Part shown: piece after piece, positions 1 to 10,401 of the stretch
Numbering within the stretch: the stretch's first letter is position 1
Layout: each line of letters starts with the position of its first letter
Source: Phymatolithon calcareum
Taxonomy: Eukaryota > Rhodophyta > Florideophyceae > Hapalidiales
Assembly: GCA_977006965.1 (NCBI GenBank)
Contig: OZ345371.1
Span: 1,302,001-1,366,000, forward strand
Length of the DNA: 64,000 bases
Direction of reading: 5' to 3'
Notes under the pieces: generated by a model
Databases searched by the model: none
What the model was told of the DNA's origin: nothing
What the model saw: the letters and a program-made list of their open reading frames with translations, nothing else
Program-made: the position numbers and the translations under genes

Positions 1-1957
1 TTAGCAATGTTGTTAGAGAGGAAAGAGATTTGGGTACTGCAAACTCTGTTTCTTACTCTTAAGGCATAGCTTCACGACTCTCAGGATTCATCAGACGTTT
101 CTGACACCGACTCTGATATCACAATTCTCAACTTTTCCGCCTTTCGTCTCCACTCCGGTCCTGACTCTGCGGCACAGCACGCGTGTGACGTGTCCATAAC
201 CATGCATCTTTTTAGCAACGCGTTGTGTAACATGCAGAAGTTCCGCCTGGCTCTTTGAGAGTGGTCAGTACTTGGTAATAGTTAATTCCGATGGTATACT
301 ACAGAACGATCGAAAGAGGGAAAGTTCGTCTTTGGGCTGTTTGAGGGTGTTGAGTAGTTGGTAATGGTTAACTCTGATTGTCTACGCCGATTGCAATTTT
401 ATTTATACTATTTCTGAGTCGCCGATGCTCTGGGAGATGTATTCAAAGATCTTACATGTTGGTTGCCGGTCATTGCGAATTACCCGTTTGCCACTGCGCG
501 TTTCTCTGCCGGTGAGAATCGACTACAACAAGCCACGATAATAACGATGAACTTTGCCCAAGATAATGCCATGTAAATCAGAGATACCGCTCCAACTTCC
601 CGATTACCTTCTCATCTATTCTCGACAATACATGCTCCTCGATTACGTGTTTGCGACATTCGCCACTGCTTACGACAATTTAGGCCAGGAGAGGGAGAGA
701 GACCAAACCTGAATCTTTCATTTTCTATGATATGTGGATTGCGCAGAGGCCCAAAGCGCCCGCATGCGAGCATCAGACCCATTGTTCTTAGAATAGTGAG
801 CATATTTGATGAGCTAACACTTATAACTCAGTGCAGTGGTGCCCTTCGGCATGTACTGCCATGTCACCCCATCTACGGTGCGCTATATGTTTGCGTAGCA
901 TTAGCGCACAATCTCATTATTCGCCCGGGTGCCAAAACGCCTACATATACAGTAGTAGAGACATACTCCTCTCTCCTTGGCGATATTCCAAACCAAGATA
1001 TCGAATCGGATATGACAAACGCGTCCGACCTCAGAAAGTGGAATCAAATGAAGCCTTCTAGACGTGCTAGCCTCTTAGGGGAATAAAGCAAACGTCATCA
1101 TCACAATAGCTGAGGGGCTCGTCCGCACCGCCGTACAACGTCATTGCTGCTCTTGCAGATTCCCGAGAGATTTCAGCCTTTCATTGCACCCAATTTGATT
1201 CTGATTCGCCTATGGTACCAGCAGTCCTCGGTCCTCACGACAGATTTCAAAAAAGGCTTGCAAGCCTCTTACAATTGCTTCTCCCTAAGCATGCGGAGCT
1301 ACCTAACCTGAGGTTTACCATAGTGGTATCTTTTCTGTAACTCAACTTATTCTTGGTCTTTCAGGTTATTCTGAATTACTTAGGATGATGCTCTGAATCC
1401 TGCCTACTTTCTGTCTCCTCTGCGAGTAGCACATGTTTCGCTGAAGTACTTCTTACCTATGTGCAAGTGTTTTTGTTGAGCTGCTATGCTGGGTCACCCG
1501 CCTGCCATTCCCACTACAATACTGTCTCGAATCCTAACCGTGAAATCTATCTTCTTGTTGAATCTTGACATATACTTCGAGTGTACAGGAGGCATTTGTC
1601 GGGCGTTTTCAGCTTTGAAGATGACATCGGCGGCTGGTGATAGGCCATCATTTTTGTTTTTCATTTGCAGAGGAAAAATTAAAAATATCTAGGATTGAAG
1701 AGGCCCCATGAAAAGAGCTATTATATTTGTATCCGATAATCTTGAACCACTATGGCTCCAGCTGGCGCAACGTTTTCCGAAATTTAAGCTTCGTCAGGAT
1801 ATGGGCTTAGACACAGAATCTTGAGTTTCACTGGTCAAAACTGAACATCTGGGCAGTCGTTTCGCTATCACGAGTACAACCAATTCCAAGTTCCCTCATA
1901 TCGCTCCAGAAGGTTATAAACGTCGAAATCAAAAACCGGCTAAGCCTTCTTCTTTCC
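1..1957. other. intergenic, no gene recognised
   Basis: Only short, compositionally ordinary open frames occur here. None shows a recognisable domain or a convincing start context. The last 100-200 bases may hold degraded gag sequence of the Copia element that follows, but I could not confirm a zinc knuckle. Confidence 0.5.
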
Positions 1958-2164
1958 CCACTGGCTGTGGTCGGGTTGTTCCCTAGCAAAAGGCGCGAGG
2001 GCGCCGTGATCCTTCATGGTGTAAGTACGCATCGAAACCTACTGTACTGCAATGACTGTAATGCTATCTGTAAGGGCTTGCTGTAAATGCAAGCTGTAAT
2101 GACAATTTGAAGGGAGCTAGTTTTATAGGAAATAGAGCGTATGATAGTGACGCTGGACGCAACA
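1958..2164 (+). repeat. solo-LTR-like repeat, copy 1 (5' truncated)
   Basis: This stretch matches, with indels, 31022-31342 on the plus strand and 51159-51556 on the minus strand. All three share a block beginning CTGGCTGTGGTCGGGTTGTT and a later block rich in CTGTAA words. The 3' end, GGACGCAACA, corresponds to GGACGCCACA of the complete copies. About 30 bases of the 5' end are missing and no target duplication is seen. It lies about 30 bases upstream of the Copia protease, so it probably replaced or interrupted the gag region. Confidence 0.6.
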
Positions 2165-2191
2165 CTCGGACATTCTCCAAAAGTCCAAGAC

Positions 2192-5100
2192 ATGGATTAT
2201 TGATTGGGATCTACCTCTGACATGAAGTTCGATCGATCAATCTTCTTTTCGTACACCGAACTGTCGTCAACTGTCGAAATAGGAACAAACGCTCGGTCGA
2301 AAATTGCTGGAAGAGGTGATGCCGTTATTACGATTGACGACACGGTAAGCAGACCAAGACCAAACTCAAGAATGTACGGCATATCCCGGACTTCAGCTAC
2401 TTGCTGCTTTCGGTGTCGAAAATGGACGAATATGGATATGGGATAACATTCAAGAGAAGTCGATGTTATGTCAAAGCGTATGACGAAACTGTTGCAACAG
2501 GAACAGTACGTAGAAGTCTGTATGCTCTAAACCTGTCGAATGACTATCCCGCCATCGACGGTGCTTGCCTAGCTAATCTACAGCTTTGGCACGAACGTCT
2601 CGCTCATTTACACTCTCTGGTATCTCAAACATGGTACGCCATGGGGTGTCCAAAGGTGTTACCATTGCTTCCAGTCCAGAAATGAAAGATCCATGGGCCG
2701 GCTGCCTTCCTGGAAAAGGCCATCGTTCTCCTATTCCCAAGTCCAGTGGTTCTCTCTCTAATGGAGTCCTATATATAGTGCGTTCCGATGTCCTTGGTCC
2801 TATCGACATTCCGTCTCTAGGAGGATCCCAGTACTTCATCACCTGCATTGATGATCGCTCCAAATGGACTACGTATGCACAATGCGAAAGAAGTCGGAGA
2901 GCTTTGAGTACTTTCAGAAGTTCCACATGTATGCTTAGAATCTCACGGGAAGAAAGCCTTAAACATATGAACGAGCAGACGTTTTCACCAGCACCTAAAA
3001 TCAAAGCGATTCAGACCGACAACGGAGGCGAATATCTGTCCAAAGACTTCAAGGCTTACCTATCCGATCACGGCATTCACCACTAGCTCACTGTCGCTTA
3101 CATTCCGCAGCAAAATGGGGTGTATGAGCGCATGAACCGCACACTTCTAGACTTGGCGCGCTTGATGCTTCATCACAAAGGTATCGAGAAGAAGTTCTGG
3201 GCTGAAAGGTTGGCTACCGCAGTGTATGTCCGCAATCGAGTAACTTAAAGAGGGCTTCCTCCGAACACGACTCCCATGACATATGGATGGGTTCCGCTCC
3301 GGACGTCGGACATATACGCGTGTTTGGCGCCAAGTTTTGGTTCGTTATTCGGAAAAAGGAAGTGAAGAAACTCGACAGTCGCATACTTGAAGAGATCATG
3401 GTGGGATACTCGTTTCCTTCGAAAGAGTATAAGCTTTGGGATCGAAGCTCTCGAACGGTGGTCGTGTTTCGGGATGTCACATTTGACGAATCGGATTTCG
3501 AGAAGGACGTTGCTGGTGCAGGTGAATATCACGATACTACGAACTCAAAGGATGTTGAAATCTTTGTTCATGCTGTGGCAGCCAAGGAGAATCAGTCCGA
3601 GGACGATAGCGACAAACCAAATATCATTGAAAACCCATTTTTCGTCTTTCAACTAAGTCTCCAATCCGCCAGAGCTCTGGAACACTCCTCCCTACTCTGC
3701 TATGCTAGCATTCGAGTCTTCTAACTTTGCAACTGAGATTTCCTTGTCTTCTCAAGAGGTCCCGCAGGCATTTCCAGAAGCCACCTCTCCGGAAAACATC
3801 GACTTCTGGTCCTCGGCGATCGAAAAAGAGCATTCATCACTCACTCGCAACAAAACCTGGACTCTCGTTCAACGTAAGTTTGATATGAACGTCCTTCCTT
3901 GAAAATACGTCTTTAATATAAGGAAACGAGAACCAAAGTTCGTATCGCGGGGAAAGGGTTCCGACAGGTGCATGGGGTGGACTACGGTGAAACGCATGCC
4001 CCAGTCTAAAGGTCACCTCCATCCGCATCTTACTTGCAACTGTTGCAGTTCATGACTTAGAACTACTCCAAATGGATGTTGTGATGGCGTCCTTACATTG
4101 CGACCTTGATCAAGACATTTACATGGAGGTTCTGGCAGGTTTTCGATATCCAGAGCGTCCCGAGTTGGAGTGCAAATTCTTTAAAGCACTCTATGGTTTG
4201 AAGCAAGCTCCTAGTCAATGGCATGCGAAGATCGATGCGTTTCTCATCGGTGACCTTGGTTTCACAGGCAGTCCTAATGACCCTTGCATGTACGTTCAGC
4301 ACAAGTCTAATAGCATCATGATTATTGCGCTTTACGTAGACGACTTGTTGATCGCTGGTAACGACTCTTCTGCAATCGCTTGGATCAAGGGGGAGCTCAA
4401 TAAACGCTTTGGGATGAAGGACTTCGGTGAAGCAAGCACGTGTCTTGGTTTCGAAATAAGACGCGATGGCAAAGTCCGAACTCTTCATTTAACACAAATT
4501 TCGATAAATTATGTTTTCTATTTTAAAACGCTTTAAGCGAAATCAAAATAAATTTATGAAGCGACCAGCTTTTTGAGCGGAAGTTTTGACAGTTTTGCAT
4601 TATATAAGATGCACTTGAACGTGATTCATCTCAAATCAATATTTGCTCGTGCTTACAGTAATAAATCTACCGTAAGTACCTGTAATTTCCGAAATTAGCA
4701 AGAATATTCGGTGTTATATCTTACATAAATACAGAATTATCAAAACTACCGCTCATAGAGTTAGTCGCCTCATAAAATTTATTTTAATTTCGCGTAAAGC
4801 GTTTTAAAAAAAACGTAATTTATCGAAATGTGTGTTAATTTATCGCAAACCATCTACGCTGAAGCAGTCCTTAAGCGGTTTTGCATGGAAAACGCGAAAT
4901 CGGTGTCCGCACAGATGGATTCTTCCAAGAAGAGCGCCAGTATCGAAGAACTTGACATCTCAGTGTCGTTGTCTGATGAAGTCCCATACCATCCTGCCAT
5001 CGGAAGCCTGATGTACCTCATGGTTTCCACTCGTCCCGGTATCTCGAAGGCCGTTGGAAAACTTTCTTCGGTCTGCGAAAAGCCTCTGAAGTGTCACTGG

Positions 5101-5656
5101 ACAGCGGTTAAGCGAGTTCTTAGGTACATTGCAGGAACTCGGGACTACGGAATTCTCTTCGGCGATGACACAAGTCTGACTCCCATAGGCTACACTGACT
5201 CCGATTGGGCGGGATGTCGTGCGGCTCGACGTTCTACAAGTGGCTATGTGTTCCTCCTTGCAGGGGGAACCATTAGCTGTAGGGTAAAGATGCAAACAAT
5301 CGTTTCAACTTCGACTTGTGAAGCTGAGTACATCGCTTCGTGTGTTGCCGCAAAGAAGCCGTTTGGCTATCCAGGGTCATCTCCGATGTACTTGGGAAAG
5401 ACAAACCAGTTCGCATAGTCTTATACACGGAGAGCCAACGTGCAATCGCTACAGGACGCAACACGTCTATAACGCAACGCAGTAAACACATTGAAATTCA
5501 GTACCACTATGTTCGTGATGTGAATGCGTCTGGGAAAATTTGATCAAGTACTGCGATACAAATTCGATGATCGCCGATGCGCTGACGAAACCATTAGACG
5601 GCGTTATAGTGCTAAAGTTTACACAAGATATGGGAATTTCACGAATTCCGTCCTAA
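2192..5656 (+). pseudogene. Ty1/Copia retrotransposon pol remnant (PR-IN-RT-RNase H)
   Basis: This is a decayed Copia polyprotein in the expected order. The protease segment comes first, at about 2192-2450, with its active-site aspartate replaced by a stop (the DSGAT position reads stop-LGST). The gag-pre-integrase segment LWHERLAHLH follows at about 2580. The integrase core has Asp in VRSDVLGP, Asp in QTDNGGEY and Glu in GVYERMNRTL (about 2770-3240). The reverse transcriptase has KALYGLKQAPSQWH and YVDD (about 4072-4500). RNase H follows with YTDSDWAG and STCEAEY (about 5180-5330), then the ADALTKPL tail ending in TAA at 5654-5656. Several frameshifts and stops (for example after 3084 and near 3245) break the frame, and a MITE is nested at 4489-4838. 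No gag or 5' LTR was found. The protein is certainly not made intact. Confidence 0.92.
4489..4838. mobile_element. long-inverted-repeat MITE nested in Copia RT/RNase H
   Basis: This 350-bp insertion splits the Copia frame between the motifs LHL and SQTIYAE. Its ends are inverted repeats: TTAACACAAATTTCGATAAA at the left and TTAACACACATTTCGATAAA reading inward from the right. The similarity continues imperfectly for about 115 bases on each side, and the middle is itself weakly palindromic, so most of the element could fold as one hairpin. TTAA is present at both edges. Alternatively a 5-bp ATTTA duplication (4487-4491 and 4838-4842) fits, and removing the insert on that reading restores the Copia frame. 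It carries no coding capacity. The transposase superfamily is uncertain. Confidence 0.85.
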
Positions 5657-5666
5657 GGCCCCGCGA

Positions 5667-5700
5667 TCAAGGGGAGTGTTGGAAGTATGTAAGCTTGGTG
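5667..5700 (+). repeat. polypurine tract and start of Copia 3' LTR
   Basis: A short purine run (AAGGGGAG, about 5669-5676) directly follows the pol stop and precedes TGTTGGAAGTATG at 5677, which has the usual TG start of a Copia LTR. The 3' end of the LTR could not be located because no 5' LTR is present for comparison. Two CACGTG boxes form a 16-bp palindrome at 5743-5758 within the presumed LTR. Confidence 0.6.
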
Positions 5701-5933
5701 CTCTAGTCGCTGCATACTTCCTTGTCAGTGCGTGATCTCGGTACACGTGTACACGTGTGATAATGATATAAGAAGTTTATGATAGATTTCTTTAGGGTTA
5801 ATGGGTCTCCGTCGTCGACAAGTAAGGGCCCATACTTGGTTTCCGACCAAATTCGAGCCGAGCCGAATCCTGGGCCTATATATCCAGGATCCGAGGTCCG
5901 AAAAGTCAAAAAACTAAGGAACCAGGGGAATTT

Positions 5934-6473
5934 AAGAAGGGGAGGAAAGCACAATTTTAATGCATCAAAAAAATAAATAAAAATCCGTAGTCGTTTCTGC
6001 ATACAAGATTATGAGGGAATTCACGTATCAGCAAAATTAGTAAATTTAATGTACTCGTATACACCTGCCACTGCGTATTTGAGAACTTCAACCAATAAGC
6101 GCTCACTGTTTATAGAGCGCTAAGCACCTGACAATATCTATGCAGTTCCAACGCCTTAATCAATGCGGTTTGTGCGTTAGCGTCAGCCGAGCTCTTCGAA
6201 ACTATTGGCACAAAATCCCGCTTACGTGCACAAGCTGTGCCCATTTCTAATCTTTCTGTTTGGTCATTATTTTTGACCACAAAATGGATGCGCGATTATT
6301 AGCCCCCCTGACATTCACCGCGGCGAATACAAGCGTACATTTTGGACAGTAAATCTGGTTTCATATATGTTTTTTTGATGCGAGTCCATAGTTTCAAACA
6401 AAGAGCGCTATTGTGTTTGTACAAATTTCGGTTGTCATACGCTTTGCTTTCCTCCCCTTCTTACATTCCCCTG
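5934..6473. mobile_element. hAT-type MITE (540 bp)
   Basis: A pair of inverted repeats of about 28 bases, beginning AGGGGAATTTAAGAAGGGGA at the left and CAGGGGAATGTAAGAAGGGG reading inward from the right, bounds a non-coding interior. The sequence AAGGAACC flanks both sides (5926-5933 and 6474-6481), an 8-bp target duplication as expected for hAT elements. The first C of the left CAGGGG terminus seems to be lost. No transposase remnant was recognised inside. Confidence 0.75.
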
Positions 6474-6481
6474 AAGGAACC

Positions 6482-8199
6482 CAACTAACTCATCCTCTCC
6501 AATTGTAGCCATACCTTTCTTCCCTATAACTTCCAACAATAGTCTCTAGAAACCCTAGGGACTTCCAGAATGCTCTCTTTTCTTGCCTTGGCTCTTTCAA
6601 GCATTAGAAGTGCAGGCACAATTCTCCTGTTTTCGGCTGTATTGATGTAGTAGAAGAGAGGAAGTCTTGCAGATCGGTTTTTCGCGATTGATCCGAATAC
6701 TTGGGAGAAAAGGGACCTCTCAACTACATAAGTACAGTGCTATTTGTCGGTCTAGTCGTAACTTTGGGTCATGTGAGCAACCAGAGAGGAAGACCAGTGA
6801 ATCCCTTTTTTCGCCGCGTTTCTCCGCTTAGCGTAGACATCACTCGCGTCTATAACGCCTTCACATTCCGGGAGATAACTTCAACTTTGTGGCAGGAAAG
6901 GCGTGGATCATGCCAGTTGCGCTTCGGCCAGGGCATCCACGAACATCGTTGGGAATCAATTGAGCTCTGGCTTACGCACAACCCTGGACGTTGATTGAAT
7001 CTCCCCCGCATGCCCACATTCGAGCGAGGCACGTCCTCGGCTGCAAGAAATGCTGCCGTCTTCGTCTGTGCTTTCGAGCGGAACAGAATTATCTAATGTG
7101 CTCGTGACTCGGAGAGGAAATCCCGACGGTGCCCCCCCTGTCATTACTTCGTTCACCGGCTCGTTTTCGACGTTAGGGACCGATGCATTTCTAAATTTGT
7201 CATTCTGACAGTAGAGCGGCCCACAATTCGCAATCGAGGAGACGAGAAAGGGCCATTTTCTCTGTCGCAAATTTGTGAAAGGTAATATCGTATGGCCAAT
7301 CTTGCAGGTGTGGCCGAGATGTCATGACCGTTCCTCTCAATGCAGTGCGAGTGCCACCAACAGTGCCACTGCTGCATTGTGTTGCAGTGAGCGTCTTGTG
7401 CTTGTGCGAGTCTGGCAGTGCAAACTAAAGGATCGGAGGGCGTCATTCACGGTGAACAGATGTGGAACAAATTTCCCTTTTGTTAGCAGAAAAGGACTCA
7501 GAAATACATTCGTCACTAATCAGAAAGGCGTAGTTGCTCGATGCGAGGACACAGTGGCGGGTCGACAGGATGAATTACCATTTGCAAAAATGCGAACGCT
7601 CTTTCTCACCACTGAAACCACGACTGGAATGTGTGGCAGAAAGTGAATGTCTGACGGGAAAGCTGTGCGGCCTGATCACCGGGCCGCACATCTGCCACCG
7701 GGCCTCGGTGGCAGATGAAATATGGGGTCCAAATAGCATCGCTCCAATTCCACAAACAAATATGAATTGAAGGCGAGCGGCCTAGTATGGGGTGAGATTG
7801 CTCTGGTGCTTGGGAAAAGATGCATCGTGGCTTGCAGAGGCAAGGGTTTTGGACCATTGCGGCGTCGTGCGCAGTGACGAGAGGCAATGCCAATATTCAG
7901 CGTCTCTGCGACTTCGCCATCCATACTTAACTGCGACTCACCTTCTTTCGGCTCTTCTTTGACGCGAAGCAGCTGCAGCGTGGCTAGAGAAGCAGTAGAT
8001 CGACCATCTGCAATCAAAACGATCGATTCGAAATTATAACTGACTGCGACGGTGTTATTGTGATGGTCTTTAAGTCTCTCCGTGACCACAGGAAGTGCTG
8101 TGTACAAATCGTTTTTGTTTGAACCTAAAGAAGCCCACAGATGCCGCCGGTCAGCGTCAAGCGCGGAAAGCTTACTAAAGTTGTGCATAAAGGGAGGTA
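6482..8199. other. intergenic with two small hairpins
   Basis: No protein could be identified. Two adjacent perfect hairpins occur at 7664-7689 (GTGCGGCC stem) and 7689-7717 (12-bp stem CATCTGCCACCG, 5-base loop). A 187-codon minus-strand open frame (7676-8239) runs into the SINE downstream and is not supported as a gene. Confidence 0.4.
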
Positions 8200-8502
8200 A
8201 GTCCACCTGTGGTATAGTGGTAAAACTGCCTCCGCGCACCTGTGCGCATATTTCGGTATGATACAGGCAGGAATGTTGAGGTCGCCGGTTCGAGTCCTGT
8301 CACAAGCAAGAATTGAATTAAAGTTCCGCAAAGGGCACATGGATGTCGCCGTGGAGTGGTGTGCAGCAGTACTAGCGCGAAGCAGATACGCGAGTACCAG
8401 GAATGGATCCATATCAGGAGCATTTAGAGGACCCCTAGATGTTGAATAATGTACACTTTGTGTAATTCGAATAACCTGCAATAAACAAACAAACAAACAA
8501 AC
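8200..8502 (+). mobile_element. tRNA-derived SINE
   Basis: A pol III A box (TGGTATAGTGG, 8210-8220) and B box (GGTTCGAGTCC, 8287-8297) form a tRNA-like head. It is followed by a non-tRNA body of about 170 bases and a (CAAA)n tail at about 8480-8502. An anticodon-stem-like pair, CTGCC (8226-8230) with GGCAG (8266-8270), encloses 35 bases containing a perfect hairpin, GCGCAC-ct-GTGCGC. The acceptor strands do not pair (CCACCTG against CACAAGC), so this is not a functional tRNA gene. Minus-strand open frames over it are the familiar antisense-tRNA artefact. Confidence 0.75.
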
Positions 8503-8660
8503 CAATAGCTTCCAACTTGAACAACGCATTTCCGGTCAGCCACTTGGATGACCGATTCCTAATTAAGAGGATTTAATTAGAAGGTACCATGTGTCCCAAC
8601 TTCAGAAAAATCGGCACCTTTCTAAGCGCATTATACTAGCATCGAGAATTGTCAGTTACC

Positions 8661-9692
8661 TTATTCAGAATTGCATAATATCACGTCAATGGCTCGCGCC
8701 ACTTCATTCTCTTCAGTAGGTGTCCATGTAGGGTTCTTCAGGGTTCTTCTGAGTGTACCAATTACCCATGCTCCTTGACTACCCATTTCTTCAATCAGCT
8801 TCGCTGGGTTCCTAGGGAAGTGACCTAAAAACCATCTTGCGCAAATAATTCTGTGTCTGCTTTCTTTCATCCTCACTGCTTGGTGCGGTAGACCCGTCTT
8901 GGAAAACGTTAATTTTCTTGCGCGGCTTTCTTCTTGTTTCTCTCAGATTCGTCGGAGGCTAAGTTTATCTTGAGGGTCGACTGCTGTGTTCGTTTCTCGA
9001 ACGAAGTCAAGTGTTTCGAGTTCGAGCTCTGCCCCGGCATCATCGGTCACTTCTACTACCTTGCCCAATCTTCGTCTTAACTTTGAGTGTAGGTAATGTC
9101 GGCGGAACTCCCAAGGTTCTATTTGACAAAGCTTCATTAGTCTTCTCCAATACCGCGCCGCCCATTTACCGAACAGTGTCGTTGCCATGTCCTTCAGTAT
9201 TTGCACTACTGCTGTCGATACGCAGATTGTAGAAGGTGTTATGTGTGCAGCGTACTCATACAATGGCCTGATAAAGGCTTTGAAAAGCCTTATGTTCTTT
9301 TCAGTGTTGTACCCTCTCCTCGTCATTCCTAGGGAGCTCATGAGTCGCACTTTGGCGCTTGTGCTTTTGAATCGCTCCAGAAGCCTGTCGTCACGGACGC
9401 CGTTCTCATCAATAGACGTACCGAGGTATTCTGCTGTGTGCCTTATTTGGACTTCCCCGTTCGCCAGCAGAAGCGCTCTTCTGGCTCTGTTCTTGGGGAG
9501 TATGACTGAGCACTTTCGAATCGACCAAGTAATTTGATACATACATGCCCATTCGGTGCATTCATTGAGCATCTCTTGAGGCTCGTCTTCATGCCTTGAA
9601 GAACTCTTGTTTCGAGATCTACAATAATCAAAGGTGCAAGAGTACACTGGAGACTGCTTCATTGCTGCAACGCGGCCGGTCGCAGTTCGCAT
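8661..9692 (-). pseudogene. non-LTR retrotransposon (LINE) RT 3' portion
   Basis: The minus strand encodes the end of a LINE reverse transcriptase and its C-terminal region. HTAEYLGTSIDENG followed by RLMSSLGMTRRGYNTEKNI and LFKAFIRPLYEYA is typical of the segment after the catalytic palm in LINE polymerases. The frame continues past an in-frame TGA (8943-8945) into IICARWFLGHFPRNPAKLI and TWTPTEENEVARAID. The catalytic palm (YADD) is not present, so the element is 5' truncated, as usual for LINE copies. It has about 340 codons in total. Confidence 0.8.
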
Positions 9693-9819
9693 GTAGAATG
9701 GGTGCCACAGTCAGCAGTGCATCCTGATATTCACATGCGGCATGTAATAGCGATCTATCTTAATCTCAGCTACCGGTACTGTACTTCCCAGAATTGAAGA
9801 GCTATAGCGAACGCACAAT

Positions 9820-10401
9820 CAGGGGTCCGTCCAATGTTACTGTTGTTTATTTCAAACTTTTGAGCAATAGCAATACTTGAGATTGCCCTCATTAAGAATT
9901 GCAATTTCGAAACCAGGCACCGATTTTTTACCACGAACGCGAAGCGCTCACGCGCGAGTCTGTGCTCTGGCGATTACTGAAACTACTTAATGTTGACGGG
10001 TCCAGATTACTACAACGCATCACGAAAAGATTAAGCTAGCACATGATTTTCGGTGCCTTGCTGCATGCGCTGCTTCATTCTCTCGCTCTGTGCTTTTAGC
10101 ATTGCAATGGAAACCATCTGCTGGTCCCTATATTGTCTGTTTACGTTCAGAAACAGAAGAGACTCGAACAGTATCAGCGTAGTCCACATATGGTTGCCGG
10201 AGAAGACATTATGCCACATTGCGGCATTCGACAATTAGTAGGAAAGAATCGCCGCTTCACCGCCACTCACCGAGCCGCGCGATGCATTCATAGGAAGTTC
10301 GCTATCAATAAGTATTGCAATATGACGGCCTTGACGCAATACCACGCAATAACAATTTATTGCAATATATTGCAGTAGCAATATATTGGAACGGGCCCCT
10401 G
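9820..10401 (-). mobile_element. hAT-type deletion derivative with transposase C-terminus
   Basis: The ends are CAGGGGTCCGTCCAATGTTA at the left and CAGGGGCCCGTTCCAATATA reading inward from the right, a degraded terminal inverted repeat. Flanking octamers CGCACAAT and TTCCCAAT agree at 5 of 8 positions, a decayed target duplication. The minus-strand frame at 10031-10234 contains LFESLLFLNVNRQYRDQQM, closely matching the hAT dimerisation tail at 42589-42840. Subterminal TTGCAATA words cluster at 10320-10390. The catalytic part of the transposase is missing. Confidence 0.7.

Noticed and set aside
7676-8239. 187-codon minus-strand frame ending in a LLRVKEEPKEG stretch, considered as retroelement gag
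   Set aside because: It has only a loose resemblance to Copia gag, lacks a zinc knuckle and starts inside the SINE.
8200-8310. Functional tRNA gene with intron
   Set aside because: Acceptor strands do not pair, the T stem has mismatches, and a body plus CAAA tail follows, so a SINE is more likely.
8125-8529. Minus-strand frames with TGLEPATSTFLP and DRTRTGDLNIPA
   Set aside because: These are the common artefact of translating the antisense of a tRNA-like sequence; the SINE explains them.
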